This document shows, in pieces, positions 20,715-30,113 of a stretch of DNA of 64,000 nucleotides. Below the pieces are notes generated by a model that worked only from the letters and a program-made list of their open reading frames with translations, was not told the origin of the DNA and searched no databases. Numbering within the stretch: position 1 is the first letter of the stretch; every line of letters starts with the position of its first letter. The position numbers were made by a program, and so were the translations under genes. The stretch spans positions 3,776,001 through 3,840,000 of the forward strand of contig NZ_CP060725.1 in NCBI RefSeq assembly GCF_003797775.2, written 5' to 3'. Source of the DNA: Sphingopyxis sp. OPL5. GTDB taxonomy: Bacteria > Pseudomonadota > Alphaproteobacteria > Sphingomonadales > Sphingomonadaceae.

Positions 20715-21497
20715 GTGCTGCTCGCGATCGATGTCGGCAACACCAACGCCAAATTCGCGCTGTTCCGGGGAACCGAGCTGCTTGCGCGCTGGCGCATCGC
20801 GACCGACGATCGCCGCACCGCCGACGAATATATGGTCTGGCTCGACCAGTTGCTGCGTATCGAGGGGCACGACCGCAGCCAGGTCGATGCCGTGATCATC
20901 TCGACAGTCGTCCCGCGCGCTCTGCACAATCTGCAGCTGCTTGCGCATAAATATTTCGGCGTCGACGCGCTCGTCGCGGGCCGCGAGCCGGTGACCTGGG
21001 GCATCGCGCTCAAGGTCGACGAGCCGCGCTCGGTCGGTGCCGACCGCGCGGTCAACGCGATTTCGGCGCAGGCGCTCGAGCCGGGCAAGGACAAGCTGGT
21101 CATCAGCTTCGGCACCGCGACGACGCTCGACCATATCGGTCCCGACGGCGCCTATCTCGGCGGCATCATCGCGCCGGGCGTCAATCTGTCGCTCGAAGCG
21201 CTGGTCGCTGCCGCTGCCAAACTCCCGCGCATCGCGATCGAGGCGCCCGCCAGCCCGAGCGTCATCGGCCGCACCACCGAAAGCCAGATGCTGATCGGCG
21301 TCTATTGGGGCTATGTCTCGATGATGGAGGGTCTGATCGCCCGCCTGAAGGCCGAAATCGGCAAACCGCTCACCGTGATCGCCACCGGCGGCCTCGCAAC
21401 CCTGTTCGACGAGCAGGCACATCTGTTCGACCGCATCGACCCCGACCTCACTCTCAATGGATTAATGCATTTGTACAATCAACGGAACGCGGCATGA
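20715..21497 (+). CDS. coaX: type III pantothenate kinase
   Basis: A 260-residue ASKHA-fold kinase catalysing the first step of coenzyme A synthesis. The N-terminal phosphate-binding motif is [12 protein letters not shown], followed by VGADRAVNA, the GTATTLD loop and the [10 protein letters not shown] signature. The start is a GTG two bases after birA. It ends with an ATGA overlap into the RNase J gene. The birA-coaX-rnj order downstream of nuoN is common in this lineage. Confidence 0.95.
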   Translation: MLLAIDVGNTNAKFALFRGTELLARWRIATDDRRTADEYMVWLDQLLRIEGHDRSQVDAVIISTVVPRALHNLQLLAHKYFGVDALVAGREPVTWGIALKVDEPRSVGADRAVNAISAQALEPGKDKLVISFGTATTLDHIGPDGAYLGGIIAPGVNLSLEALVAAAAKLPRIAIEAPASPSVIGRTTESQMLIGVYWGYVSMMEGLIARLKAEIGKPLTVIATGGLATLFDEQAHLFDRIDPDLTLNGLMHLYNQRNAA

Positions 21498-23128
21498 CCA
21501 AACCCGGCAAGGAACTGCTTTTCCTCGCGCTCGGCGGCTCGGGCGAGATCGGCATGAACGCCAATCTCTACGGCTGCGACGGCAAATGGATCATGCTCGA
21601 TCTCGGCGTGACCTTCGGCACCCATGATTATCCGGGCATCGACATCATCATGCCCGACCTCGAATTTATCGAGGACCGCAAGAAGGACCTGCTCGGCATC
21701 GTCCTGACCCACGGGCACGAGGACCATATCGGCGCCTTGCCCTATCTCGCCGCCGACCTCGGCGTGCCGCTCTATGCCAACCGCTTCACCGCGGGGCTGA
21801 TCGCGGGCAAGCTGATCGAGGAAGGGCTGGAAAAGCAGGTCAAGGTCCATGTCGTCGACATCGACGCCCAATTCCAGCTCGGCCCCTTCGGGATCCGCTT
21901 CGTGCCGCTCGCCCACTCGATCCTCGAGATGAGCGCGGCGGTTATCGACACGCCCTATGGCCGCGTCTTTCACACCGGCGACTGGAAACTCGACGACGAC
22001 CCGGTGCTGGGCAAGCCGTCGTCGGCGGCCGCGCTCACCAAGCTCGGCGACGAGGGCATCGACGTGCTCGTCGGCGATTCGACCAACGCCTTCAATCCCG
22101 AGGCGTCGGGCAGCGAAGGCGGGCTGTTCGACGGCCTGCAAGCCGCGGTCGGCGCGGCGAAGGGCCGGGTGATCGTCACCACCTTCGCTTCCAACGCCGC
22201 GCGGCTCAAGACGCTGGGCGAAGTCGCCAAGGCGACGGGGCGCACCCTGTGCGTCGCGGGCCGCTCGCTCGACCGCATCCTCGGCGTCGCGCGCTCGGTC
22301 GGCTATCTCAAGGATTTCCCGCCGACGGTCGATTTCGACGAGGCGATGCGGCTGCCGCGAAACAAGGTGATGGTGATCGCCACCGGCGGGCAGGGCGAAC
22401 CGCGCGCCGCGCTCGCGCGCATGGCGTCCGACAGCCATCAGATCAAGCTCGAGGCCGGCGACACCGTCGTTTTCTCGTCGAAACAGATCCCCGGCAACGA
22501 AGTCGCGATCGGGCGGATCATGAACCAGCTCGCCGCCAAGGACGTGCTGACCGTGACCGAGAAGCAGGCGCATATCCATGTCAGCGGCCACCCCGGCCAG
22601 CCCGAACTCGCCGCGCTCTATGGCTGGCTCCGCCCCAAGCTCGTGGTGCCCGTGCATGGCGAGATCCGTCACATGCACGAACAGGCGCGCTTTGCGCTCG
22701 AACGCGGCGTGCCCGACGCGCTGATCCAGGAAAATGGCGACCTTGTCCGCCTGGCGCCCGGTCCGGCGAAGATCGTCGAGCGCGTTCACTCGGGCCGCCT
22801 GATCCTCGACGGCGATGTCATCCTGCCCGCCGACGGCGAGACGATCAACGAACGGCGCAAGCTGTCGGTCAACGGCCATATCACCGTCGCGGCGATCTTC
22901 ACCAAGGGCAAGTTCACCGAAAGCGCGGTCAGCTATCGCGGCGTCCCGGTCGAGGACGATCGCGAGGCGTTCGTGGACGAGATGCGCGAAGCCGCCGCAA
23001 TGGCGGCGCGCGCGCCCTCCAAGGATCGCGACAAGCAGCGCGAGGCGATCCGCCTCGGCGTCCGCCGCATCGCGACCGACTGGACCGGCAAGAAACCGGT
23101 GGTCGACGTCATGCTGGTCGACCTGTAA
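21494..23128 (+). CDS. rnj: ribonuclease J
   Basis: A 544-residue metallo-beta-lactamase/beta-CASP nuclease acting in RNA processing and decay with 5'-exonuclease and endonuclease activity. The HxHxDH zinc motif appears as [14 protein letters not shown] near residue 73. Other motif regions are [15 protein letters not shown] and [11 protein letters not shown]. Length is close to the family norm of about 550. ATG in an ATGA overlap with coaX. Confidence 0.95.
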   Translation: MTKPGKELLFLALGGSGEIGMNANLYGCDGKWIMLDLGVTFGTHDYPGIDIIMPDLEFIEDRKKDLLGIVLTHGHEDHIGALPYLAADLGVPLYANRFTAGLIAGKLIEEGLEKQVKVHVVDIDAQFQLGPFGIRFVPLAHSILEMSAAVIDTPYGRVFHTGDWKLDDDPVLGKPSSAAALTKLGDEGIDVLVGDSTNAFNPEASGSEGGLFDGLQAAVGAAKGRVIVTTFASNAARLKTLGEVAKATGRTLCVAGRSLDRILGVARSVGYLKDFPPTVDFDEAMRLPRNKVMVIATGGQGEPRAALARMASDSHQIKLEAGDTVVFSSKQIPGNEVAIGRIMNQLAAKDVLTVTEKQAHIHVSGHPGQPELAALYGWLRPKLVVPVHGEIRHMHEQARFALERGVPDALIQENGDLVRLAPGPAKIVERVHSGRLILDGDVILPADGETINERRKLSVNGHITVAAIFTKGKFTESAVSYRGVPVEDDREAFVDEMREAAAMAARAPSKDRDKQREAIRLGVRRIATDWTGKKPVVDVMLVDL

Positions 23129-23139
23129 GGAGCGGCACC

Positions 23140-23400
23140 ATGAAATGGACTTCCGCGCTCGCGATCTTCACTTTGTTCTGGGTGTTCAGCGCCTTTTTCG
23201 TGCTGCCCTTCCACGGCCGTCGGGCCGAGGACGAGGCCGCGCCGCTGATCGCGGGGCAGGATCGCGGCGCCCCCGCGACCTTCCGCCCGAAGCGCGTCCT
23301 CGCCCAGATGACGATCGCGGCGGCGGTCTGCTTCGCCATCTATTATGTGGCCTATGTGAACGGCTGGGCCGACCCCAATGTGCTGAGCGGGCGGGCTTAA
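23140..23400 (+). CDS. DUF1467 family membrane protein
   Basis: An 86-residue protein with two transmembrane helices (about 5-23 and 58-76) separated by a polar stretch containing FHGRRAEDE and FRPKRVLAQMTIAA. This matches the DUF1467 family found in alphaproteobacteria, often in this neighbourhood after RNase J. Function is unknown. A ribosome binding site (AAGGAG) precedes the ATG. It is the last gene of the long nuo transcription unit. Confidence 0.85.
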   Translation: MKWTSALAIFTLFWVFSAFFVLPFHGRRAEDEAAPLIAGQDRGAPATFRPKRVLAQMTIAAAVCFAIYYVAYVNGWADPNVLSGRA

Positions 23401-23407
23401 ATCACCC

Positions 23408-23492
23408 CGTCATTGCGAGGAGCTGAAGGCGACGCGGCAATCCAGAGCTTGCGGTAATGCCCTGGATTGCGTCGCTTCGCTCGCAATGACGC
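23408..23492. repeat. CGTCATTGCGAG palindromic repeat, copy 1
   Basis: Outer arms CGTCATTGCGAGG and CTCGCAATGACG and inner arms GGCAATCCAG and CTGGATTGC make a nested inverted repeat of about 85 bases. It fills the gap between two convergent genes. A second copy of the same family lies at 50423-50505. It may fold in both transcripts and act as a two-way terminator or RNA stabiliser. Confidence 0.75.
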
Positions 23493-23495
23493 GTT

Positions 23496-25856
23496 CTATC
23501 CCCGCAACCGGTCGATCGCCTGCGCCAGCGCGACATAGAGCTTGCCGATATCCGACGACAGCAGGGTGACGCTGATCGCCGACCCGTCGCGCGCGCCCAT
23601 CAGCAGCCGCAGCATCGCCTCGAAATCGTGGATGAACTGGTTCACCGAGGCGTGGAAGGCGTCGTCGTTCTGATAGACGCGCAGGATTTCCTTCGCCTCG
23701 CTATTCTCGACCAGCTTGACCGCCCGCCGCGCGAACACCCCGCGGTCGCCCTTGAGATAGGCGTCCCATGCGGTGTCGCTGACTTCGCTCGACAGGATCT
23801 TGGTGACGTCGATCGCGGTCGATTTCAGCGATTCGGTGAGCAGGCCGACCTGCTTCGCCAGCGAATCGCGGTCCGACGCCGCGATCGCCTGTTCGGCCTC
23901 GGCGGCGCGCGCCTCGACATTGGCGCTGGTGTCCATGATCGTGATCAGCTGGCGCATCAGCCGGTCGGTGGCGTTGTTCGCCGCCGCGACCGCGCGTTCG
24001 GACGCTTCGCCGATCGCGTCGAGCTGGCTCATGATCTCGGTGCGGAACGCCGCGTCGATCGCCTCGGTGGCGGTCGACTGCATCGCCTCGCGCGCGCGCG
24101 CCACAAGCGCTTCGAGCGTCTGCTGCGCCTGGCTTGCGGCCGACTCGGCGGTCTTGCGTACCTCGCCCAGCGTCGCGATCATCCTGGCGCCGCCCTGTTC
24201 GGCGAACTGGTCGGCCCCGTCGCGCAGCCTGGCGAGCGCGGTATCGGCCTCGGCGAGCGACGCGTTGATCCGTTCGACCAGCGCCTGCTGGCTTTCCGCA
24301 TGACCCGTCATCTGGGTTTCGTTCGACGCGAGCGTCGCCTGCACCGCGTTGACATGCGACAGCGTCGATTGCGCGACAAGTTCGGAGGCTTCGAGCATCG
24401 GGCGCAGGTCGCCGAGCGTCGTGCGGGTCACCTTGCCGTGCGACGCGATGCGTTCGAGCGCGTGCGGCAGCGATTCGTCGAGTTCGCGCGTCACCGCGTC
24501 GAGCGCGAGCAGCAGCGATTCGGCGTGGGTGATCAACTGGTGCGCGGTGCCGTTGCCGGCCTCGGCCTGTTGCATGAACGCCGCGAGCTGCGACTTGGTG
24601 TCGTCGATGGCGCGTCCGATCACGCCGGCGCTCGCCGAAACGCTGACGTCGAGGAACTCCAGCCGATCGCCGATTTCGGCGACGTGCCCGGTGACCTGCG
24701 CGGCCAATTGCTCGCTCGCCTCACCATGCGCCGCCAGGCGTGCGCCGATAGCGTCGCTCGCATCGCGTGCGACCGCGAGCCGGTCGTCGAGCTGACCGGC
24801 GGAGGTCGCGACGCCGTCGCGGAACTGCTGCCAGGTCTCGCCCAGCCGCGCGCCCATTGCATCGACGGTCGAGGTCAGTTCGTGGTGCAGCGCGGTCGCG
24901 ACCTGCGTGATCTGTGCCAGCGTCGTTTCATGCGCGCCGGTCACCTGTGCCGATACGGCGAGCAGGTCGGTTTCGGCCTGCCGGGTCCGCGCTTCGAGCG
25001 ATCCGATTGCGTCGTTCAGCGTCGCCGCTGACGTTTCGCCGGTCTGCGCGGCCTTGACCGCTTCCTCGGCGAGCGCGGCGAGCTTGGCCTCGAGGCTCGC
25101 GCCCTGCTGGTGCGCGACGAGGCCCGCCTCACGGAAATTGCCTGCGAGCCGCTGCGCGACATCGTCGATGCGCGGCAGGCCCGCGAGCAGGCCATCCATC
25201 CGCTGCATCGCGACATCGCTCGACCGTGCGAGCTGGTCGTGAGCGTTGGCGATCACCGAGGCATTGGTGGCCAGCTTGTCGCTGCTTTCGGTCAGCCGCG
25301 CGACGGTATCGAGTCCGAGCTGCTGGACGGTCGTCGCCTGTTCGGCAAGCTGGCGCTGTGCATCGGCCAGATGGAGTCCGAGCGAGTGCATCGACTGGTT
25401 GAGCGCCGCATTCTCGTCGCGCAGCGCGGTCGCGACGCGGGCGAAACGTGCCTGTTCGGATCGGCTCGACCGCAACAGTGCCATCCACAGCACCGCGAGC
25501 AAGGTCAGCGGCATCGCGATGGTGGCGACTAGCGCTGGCCATTCAGCCATCGTCGGCGCGCGCGCGAAGCTGTCGGTTGCCGCCGCAGCGGCGAAAACGG
25601 TCCAGACGAGCCCGAGCAGGATCAGCAGGGCAGGGGCGATGCGGTCGCGCCAGGCCGACGGACTTGCCGTCGCGTCCTCGACGTCCGCTTCGCCGGCGAG
25701 CGCCGACATGTCGAGCCAGTCGCGTTCGGCGGGCGCGGGCGCCTCTGCCTCGGGCACGACCGCGCCCGCTGCCACCGGCTCCGCCGCCTGGCTGTCCGTA
25801 TCCGGATTTGCCGCGGATTCCCGCCACAAACCGACGATTTTTTTATCCCCCGTCAT
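23496..25856 (-). CDS. membrane-anchored long coiled-coil protein
   Basis: A 786-residue protein of unknown function. An acidic Ala/Pro-rich N-terminus is followed by two transmembrane helices (about 70-90 and 105-125). The rest is almost wholly Ala/Gln/Glu-rich helix with heptad-like spacing and repeated short units such as RLAGNFREAG and LEARTRQAETDLLAVSAQVTG, resembling methyl-accepting or apolipoprotein-type coiled coils. A more globular C-terminal section (AYLKGDRGVFARRAVKLV) follows. No HAMP or receptor signalling tip was recognised. A role in envelope or polar organisation is only a guess. Confidence 0.75.
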   Translation of the reverse strand: MTGDKKIVGLWRESAANPDTDSQAAEPVAAGAVVPEAEAPAPAERDWLDMSALAGEADVEDATASPSAWRDRIAPALLILLGLVWTVFAAAAATDSFARAPTMAEWPALVATIAMPLTLLAVLWMALLRSSRSEQARFARVATALRDENAALNQSMHSLGLHLADAQRQLAEQATTVQQLGLDTVARLTESSDKLATNASVIANAHDQLARSSDVAMQRMDGLLAGLPRIDDVAQRLAGNFREAGLVAHQQGASLEAKLAALAEEAVKAAQTGETSAATLNDAIGSLEARTRQAETDLLAVSAQVTGAHETTLAQITQVATALHHELTSTVDAMGARLGETWQQFRDGVATSAGQLDDRLAVARDASDAIGARLAAHGEASEQLAAQVTGHVAEIGDRLEFLDVSVSASAGVIGRAIDDTKSQLAAFMQQAEAGNGTAHQLITHAESLLLALDAVTRELDESLPHALERIASHGKVTRTTLGDLRPMLEASELVAQSTLSHVNAVQATLASNETQMTGHAESQQALVERINASLAEADTALARLRDGADQFAEQGGARMIATLGEVRKTAESAASQAQQTLEALVARAREAMQSTATEAIDAAFRTEIMSQLDAIGEASERAVAAANNATDRLMRQLITIMDTSANVEARAAEAEQAIAASDRDSLAKQVGLLTESLKSTAIDVTKILSSEVSDTAWDAYLKGDRGVFARRAVKLVENSEAKEILRVYQNDDAFHASVNQFIHDFEAMLRLLMGARDGSAISVTLLSSDIGKLYVALAQAIDRLRG

Positions 25857-25924
25857 AGTCGCATCTTAGCAGCAAATGCCCGCCATGAAACGGAAACTTA
25901 ACCATGGACTGTCAAGGCTGTGGA

Positions 25925-26221
25925 ATGTCGTTCGATAGCGGCCCTCTTGATCGGTATCTGAACGCGGCGGTCGGCGACGATCCCGCGATGACGCTCGACC
26001 TGCGCAACGCGTTCACCGGCAGCGCGCGCGACCTCAGCGACCTGATGCGCCGCGCCCGCTGCGACGCCAACTGGAACGTCGCGGCGCTTCGCCTGAAGGG
26101 GCTCGCCGCCACCTTCGGCATCATCCCGCTGATCCAGCTCGCCGAAGCCGCGATGGCCGGCGCCCCCGGCGATCCGGCGGTCCTGCGCGAAATCAACCAG
26201 GCGATCGACGCGATCGCCTGA
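25925..26221 (+). CDS. Hpt-like domain protein lacking the phosphoacceptor His
   Basis: A 98-residue all-alpha protein resembling histidine phosphotransfer domains. The region NWNVAALRLKGLAATFG aligns with the Hpt signature HxLKGxxxxxG, but the His position is Leu (LRLKG), so it cannot take part in phosphorelay in the usual way. ATG at 25925 (MSFDSGPLDRYL) is preferred over the ATG at 25904, which adds only a Cys-rich heptapeptide. It is divergent from the coiled-coil gene. Confidence 0.65.
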   Translation: MSFDSGPLDRYLNAAVGDDPAMTLDLRNAFTGSARDLSDLMRRARCDANWNVAALRLKGLAATFGIIPLIQLAEAAMAGAPGDPAVLREINQAIDAIA

Positions 26222-26389
26222 GCCTTATCGACGAACGGGGTTCAATCGCCGTTCAGCCGCCCCCGGTCATTGCAAAATCAACCGGGCCTGTCTTGCCATG
26301 GCAACGTCGGAGGTTTAGCCGCGTTTAGAGCGCGGTCGAACCTGCGCGTGCCTATGCGCGCGGCGGCCGAATCGAAGGAGAGATTTCAG

Positions 26390-27712
26390 ATGTTCACCCG
26401 TTTCCGCTCGATGCCCGCGACGGCCATGGCCGCTGTGCTGGGCTGCGCGCTGATGGCGATGTCGGCCACCCCCGCAGCGGCGCAGGACAAGCCCAAGAAG
26501 GAAAAGAAGAAGGGCAAGGAAGAAGAAGCCAAGAAGGGCACGACCATCGCAGCGAGCAAGGCGTTCGGCCCCTCGGTCAAGAAGATGATAGATGCATATA
26601 ATGCGAAGGATGCCGCGGCGCTTCAGGCGGCGCTAGCCGAGGGTGAGGGCACTGCGTCGACCACCGAGGACAGATACTGGATCGCTAACTACACGCTCCA
26701 ACTCGGCATCCTCAACAAGGACAAGGTGCTGCAGGGCAAGGGACTCGACGGGATGCTGGCGTCGGGCATCACGCCCCCCGAAAGCGTTGCGACCTATAAT
26801 TTCTTCTCGGGGCAGTTCGCCTATCAGGACAAGGATTATGCGAAGGCGATCCAGCGGCTCGAGGCCGCCAAGGCCGCCGGCTCCAAGGAACCCGCGATAG
26901 ACCTGTTCATGGTCGACAGCCTTTTGCAGACCAATCAACTCGACAAGGCGGTTGAGTTGGCGAAAACCTCGATCGAGGCCACGCGCGCCGCCGGCCAGCG
27001 GCCGTCGGACGAGCTCTATGTCCGCCCGATCCAGAAGCTGCAGGCGGCGAAGCGCAACGATGAGGTCGTCGACATGATGACGTTGCGCCTGCGCGACTAC
27101 AACCAGCCCGAAGTGTGGCGCCAGACGCTGTTCATCCTGTTGCAGCAGTCGGGCGACAACAAGGAAATCGGACTCGACACGCTGCGCCTGATGCGCGCGA
27201 CTGGGGCGATGCTCCAGCGCCCGGAATATCTGGAATATGCGGCGCTCGCGACCGAAGCCGCGCTGCCGGGCGAAGCCGTCGCGGTCATCAAATATGGCAA
27301 GGACCGCAAGGTTATCCAGGCGACCGACGCCAAGCTCGACGAAGTCCTCAAGACCCAGAGCGAACGCATCGGCGACGAGGAATCGACGCTGACCGCTTAT
27401 GCCGCGAAACCCTCGACGCTTTCGGTCGCCAAGACCGCGGGCGCGACCGGCGATGCGATGGTCGGCTACGGTCGCTATGCCGATTCGATCCCGCTGTACA
27501 AGGCGGCCCTCGCGGCGGGCGGCGACAAGGAATTGTGGACCTATCGCATGGGCGTTGCGCAGGCGCTGGCCGGCGACGCCGCCGGCGCCAAGGCGAGCTT
27601 TGCATCGGTGGTCGGCCCGCGCAAGCGTCTCGCCCAGCTGTGGACGGTGAAGATCGACACCCCGGCGGCGGCTCCTGCGGCGGCAGCTCCGGCTCCGGCG
27701 CCGACCAACTAA
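26390..27712 (+). CDS. secreted TPR-containing protein
   Basis: A 440-residue protein with a signal peptide ending at TPAAAQ, then a Lys/Glu-rich linker (DKPKKEKKKGKEEEAKKG). Helical repeats of tetratricopeptide type follow, for example YNFFSGQFAYQDKDYAKAIQRLEAAKA and GRYADSIPLYKAALAAGG. It ends in an Ala/Pro-rich tail. A strong Shine-Dalgarno (AAGGAGAG) fixes the start. Probably a periplasmic scaffold; no partner is indicated. A terminator follows directly. Confidence 0.8.
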   Translation: MFTRFRSMPATAMAAVLGCALMAMSATPAAAQDKPKKEKKKGKEEEAKKGTTIAASKAFGPSVKKMIDAYNAKDAAALQAALAEGEGTASTTEDRYWIANYTLQLGILNKDKVLQGKGLDGMLASGITPPESVATYNFFSGQFAYQDKDYAKAIQRLEAAKAAGSKEPAIDLFMVDSLLQTNQLDKAVELAKTSIEATRAAGQRPSDELYVRPIQKLQAAKRNDEVVDMMTLRLRDYNQPEVWRQTLFILLQQSGDNKEIGLDTLRLMRATGAMLQRPEYLEYAALATEAALPGEAVAVIKYGKDRKVIQATDAKLDEVLKTQSERIGDEESTLTAYAAKPSTLSVAKTAGATGDAMVGYGRYADSIPLYKAALAAGGDKELWTYRMGVAQALAGDAAGAKASFASVVGPRKRLAQLWTVKIDTPAAAPAAAAPAPAPTN

Positions 27713-27731
27713 GGGGCTCCGTACCCAAACG

Positions 27732-27765
27732 AAAAGGGCGCCATCCCGGCGGGTGGCGCCCTTTC
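27732..27765 (+). terminator. rho-independent terminator
   Basis: The stem AAAGGGCGCCA / TGGCGCCCTTT encloses a short loop and ends in CTTTCTC. It lies 20 bases after the TPR gene stop and just before the convergent Lrp/AsnC gene, so it may serve both strands. Confidence 0.75.
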
Positions 27766-27787
27766 TCATGTCTGGTTCGAAACCCCG

Positions 27788-28261
27788 TCAGGGTTCGACG
27801 GGGATCCCGGCGAGTTGCTTCGCGGTGCGGATCGTGAGCGAGGTCTTGACGCTCGTTACATTGGGCGCCGAGGTCAGATGGGCGGTCAGGAACGACTGGA
27901 AGCTCTGCAGGTCGCGTGCGACGACCTTGAGCAGGAAGTCGATCTCGCCGTTGAGCATATAGCATTCGCGCACCTCGGCGAGCGCGCCGACATAGTCCTC
28001 GAATGCCTTCAAATCGGATTCGGCCTGGCTGCGCAGGCTGACCATCGCGAACACCGTGATGCCATAGCCGAGCTTGGCGGCGTCGAGGTCGGCATGATAG
28101 CTGCGGATCACCCCCGATTCCTCGAGCGCGCGCACCCGGCGGAGGCACGGCGGGGCGGTCAATCCGACCAGTTGGGCGAGTTCGACATTGGTCATCCGCC
28201 CGTCCTTCTGCAGTTCGTGCAGGATTTGCAGGTCGATCTGATCGAATTTCTGGCTCGCCAT
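27788..28261 (-). CDS. Lrp/AsnC family transcriptional regulator
   Basis: A 157-residue regulator. The N-terminal winged helix-turn-helix is clear (DLQILHELQKDGRMTNVELAQLVGL, then PPCLRRVRALEESGVI), followed by the RAM ligand-binding domain (VFAMVSLR, VRECYMLNGEIDFLLKV). Such proteins bind amino acids and regulate their transport or metabolism. An in-frame TTG/ATG extension up to 28330 exists but MASQKFDQID at 28261 matches the family start. Its target is unknown: both neighbours are unrelated to amino acid metabolism. Confidence 0.92.
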   Translation of the reverse strand: MASQKFDQIDLQILHELQKDGRMTNVELAQLVGLTAPPCLRRVRALEESGVIRSYHADLDAAKLGYGITVFAMVSLRSQAESDLKAFEDYVGALAEVRECYMLNGEIDFLLKVVARDLQSFQSFLTAHLTSAPNVTSVKTSLTIRTAKQLAGIPVEP

Positions 28262-28428
28262 ATTGTAACTTCCGCTTCCCTCTGGAGGCGCTGACCATAA
28301 TAATATTTCAGGCGATTGCAATTGTCCCACAATGCGACGCGGTTGGTTAAGGCGCTTTCATGACCGGATGATTCACGCTAGCCGGTAAATATCTGCTAAC
28401 CAACCAACGGGGTGGGGGCCCGCACCGC

Positions 28429-30096
28429 GTGACAGCCGACACGATGATCGCGACCATATTGCGTCAGGCGCCGGCCGACCGGCGAACCTGTGTCGCGGCC
28501 TGGCGTCAACTCTCCGATATTCTCGCGCAGCGCGGCAATCAACTGGCCGATGACGATATTCGCCGCTCGCTTCACGCGCTCGCGGTCTTGCGCCCGCAAA
28601 TTCCCGAAAATGTCCGCCGCGACTGCGCCAGGTCGATCGCGCGCCACAGCCGGTTCGCGCCGATCGTCGCGCTCTACGCCAACGACGTGCCTGCGGTGTC
28701 GCTCGCGATGCTGCGCGACGCGCAACTGGCCGAGGCCGACTGGCTCGCGCTGCTGCCCGCGACCGGCCCGATGGCGCGCTCGTTCCTCGCCGCGCGCAGC
28801 GACCTGCCGCAAGGCGTCAACCGCGCGCTCGCCAGCCTCGGCGCTGCCTCGGTCGCGCTGCCACAGCCCGACCGGATCGCGGAACCGGAGGCAGCAACGG
28901 CCGAGTCCGCGCCCGAACCCCAACCGGCTTCGGCGCCGGCGCCCGACACCGAACCGAGCCAGATCAGCGAACTCGTCCGCCGCATCGACAAATATCAGGC
29001 GGGCCGCGGCCAGCCGTCCGCCGCGTCGCGCCCCGCACCCGTCGCGCGCGAATCCTTCCTCTTCGAAACCGGTTCCGACGGCGTCATCCACTGGGTCGAG
29101 GGTGTCCCGCGCGGCGCCGCGATCGGGCTGTCGATCGCCGAGGCGGCGTTCGGCGGCGAACCCGGCACCGACGGCGTCGCGGCGGGGGCGTTCCGCCAGC
29201 GCGCCGAAATGATCAACGCGCGCATGATCCTCGAAGGCGCCGAGGCCGACGCCGGCGAATGGCGTTTCTCGGCTTTGCCCTGGTTCGACCACGTCAGCGG
29301 CCAGTTCCGCGGCTATCGCGGCAGCGCGCGGCGCCCGCATCGCAACGAAATTCCCTACGGCCTGCCCGCCGAGGACAATGCCGGCGATTCGATCCGCCAG
29401 CTGATCCACGAACTGCGCAGCCCGTTGAACGCGATCTCGGGCTTCGCGCAGATCATCTCGGGCCAGATGTTCGGCCCCGTCAGCGGCGCCTATCGCGCTA
29501 TGGCCGACACGATCGTCGCCGATGCTGCGGCAGTGCAGGCGATCATCGACGATCTTCAGACGGCGACCCAGCCCGCCCCGACGACGGTGGCCCCCGCCAG
29601 CGGACACAGCGACATCGAGGCGATCACCGCGCAGGTCGAACGCGAGCTCGCGCCATTGTTCGCCGAGCATGGCGTTGGGGTCAGCATCTCGCGCGTCGGC
29701 GGGCCGTTCCACGCCGCGGTCGAGGATATCAGCGCGCGGCGGATGATCGGGCGGCTGATCACCGCGCTGGTCGATGTGTTCGAATCGAACGCGACGCTCG
29801 TCGGGCAATTGGTCACCGATCCGGCGAAAACGGACGAACTTCAGCTCCGGCTCGTTCGCCCGGTCGCGATCCGTTTCACGCCCGCCCGCGACCTGCTCGA
29901 CCCCAGCTACAGCCCCGAGGGCGACGCGCCGGGCGCGGCGATTCTCAGCCTCGGCTTCTCGCTGCGGCTCGTCGACAGCCTCGCCCGCGCGGCGGGCGGT
30001 CGTCTCGATATCGGGCATAACGCCTTGACCTTGCACCTTCCCTCCGCCACCCCGGCGTCTGCCCTGGATCCGATGGTCCAGCAGCATGAAGACTGA
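28429..30096 (+). CDS. atypical sensor histidine kinase
   Basis: A 555-residue soluble protein with GTG start. Residues about 1-140 are helical (repeats such as RRSLHALAVLRPQIPENVRRDCAR), then an acidic Pro/Ala linker. A PAS-like segment follows near 200-300 (SFLFETGSDGVIHWVEG). The HisKA dimerisation helix IHELRSPLNAISGFAQII near residue 328 keeps the phosphoacceptor His. The ATPase region is degenerate: the N-box looks like LITALVDVFESNA and only a weak GFSLRLVDSLARAAGG resembles the final box. No response regulator is adjacent. Confidence 0.75.
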   Translation: MTADTMIATILRQAPADRRTCVAAWRQLSDILAQRGNQLADDDIRRSLHALAVLRPQIPENVRRDCARSIARHSRFAPIVALYANDVPAVSLAMLRDAQLAEADWLALLPATGPMARSFLAARSDLPQGVNRALASLGAASVALPQPDRIAEPEAATAESAPEPQPASAPAPDTEPSQISELVRRIDKYQAGRGQPSAASRPAPVARESFLFETGSDGVIHWVEGVPRGAAIGLSIAEAAFGGEPGTDGVAAGAFRQRAEMINARMILEGAEADAGEWRFSALPWFDHVSGQFRGYRGSARRPHRNEIPYGLPAEDNAGDSIRQLIHELRSPLNAISGFAQIISGQMFGPVSGAYRAMADTIVADAAAVQAIIDDLQTATQPAPTTVAPASGHSDIEAITAQVERELAPLFAEHGVGVSISRVGGPFHAAVEDISARRMIGRLITALVDVFESNATLVGQLVTDPAKTDELQLRLVRPVAIRFTPARDLLDPSYSPEGDAPGAAILSLGFSLRLVDSLARAAGGRLDIGHNALTLHLPSATPASALDPMVQQHED

Positions 30097-30113
30097 TCGG
30101 GGCAGGGCACCTC

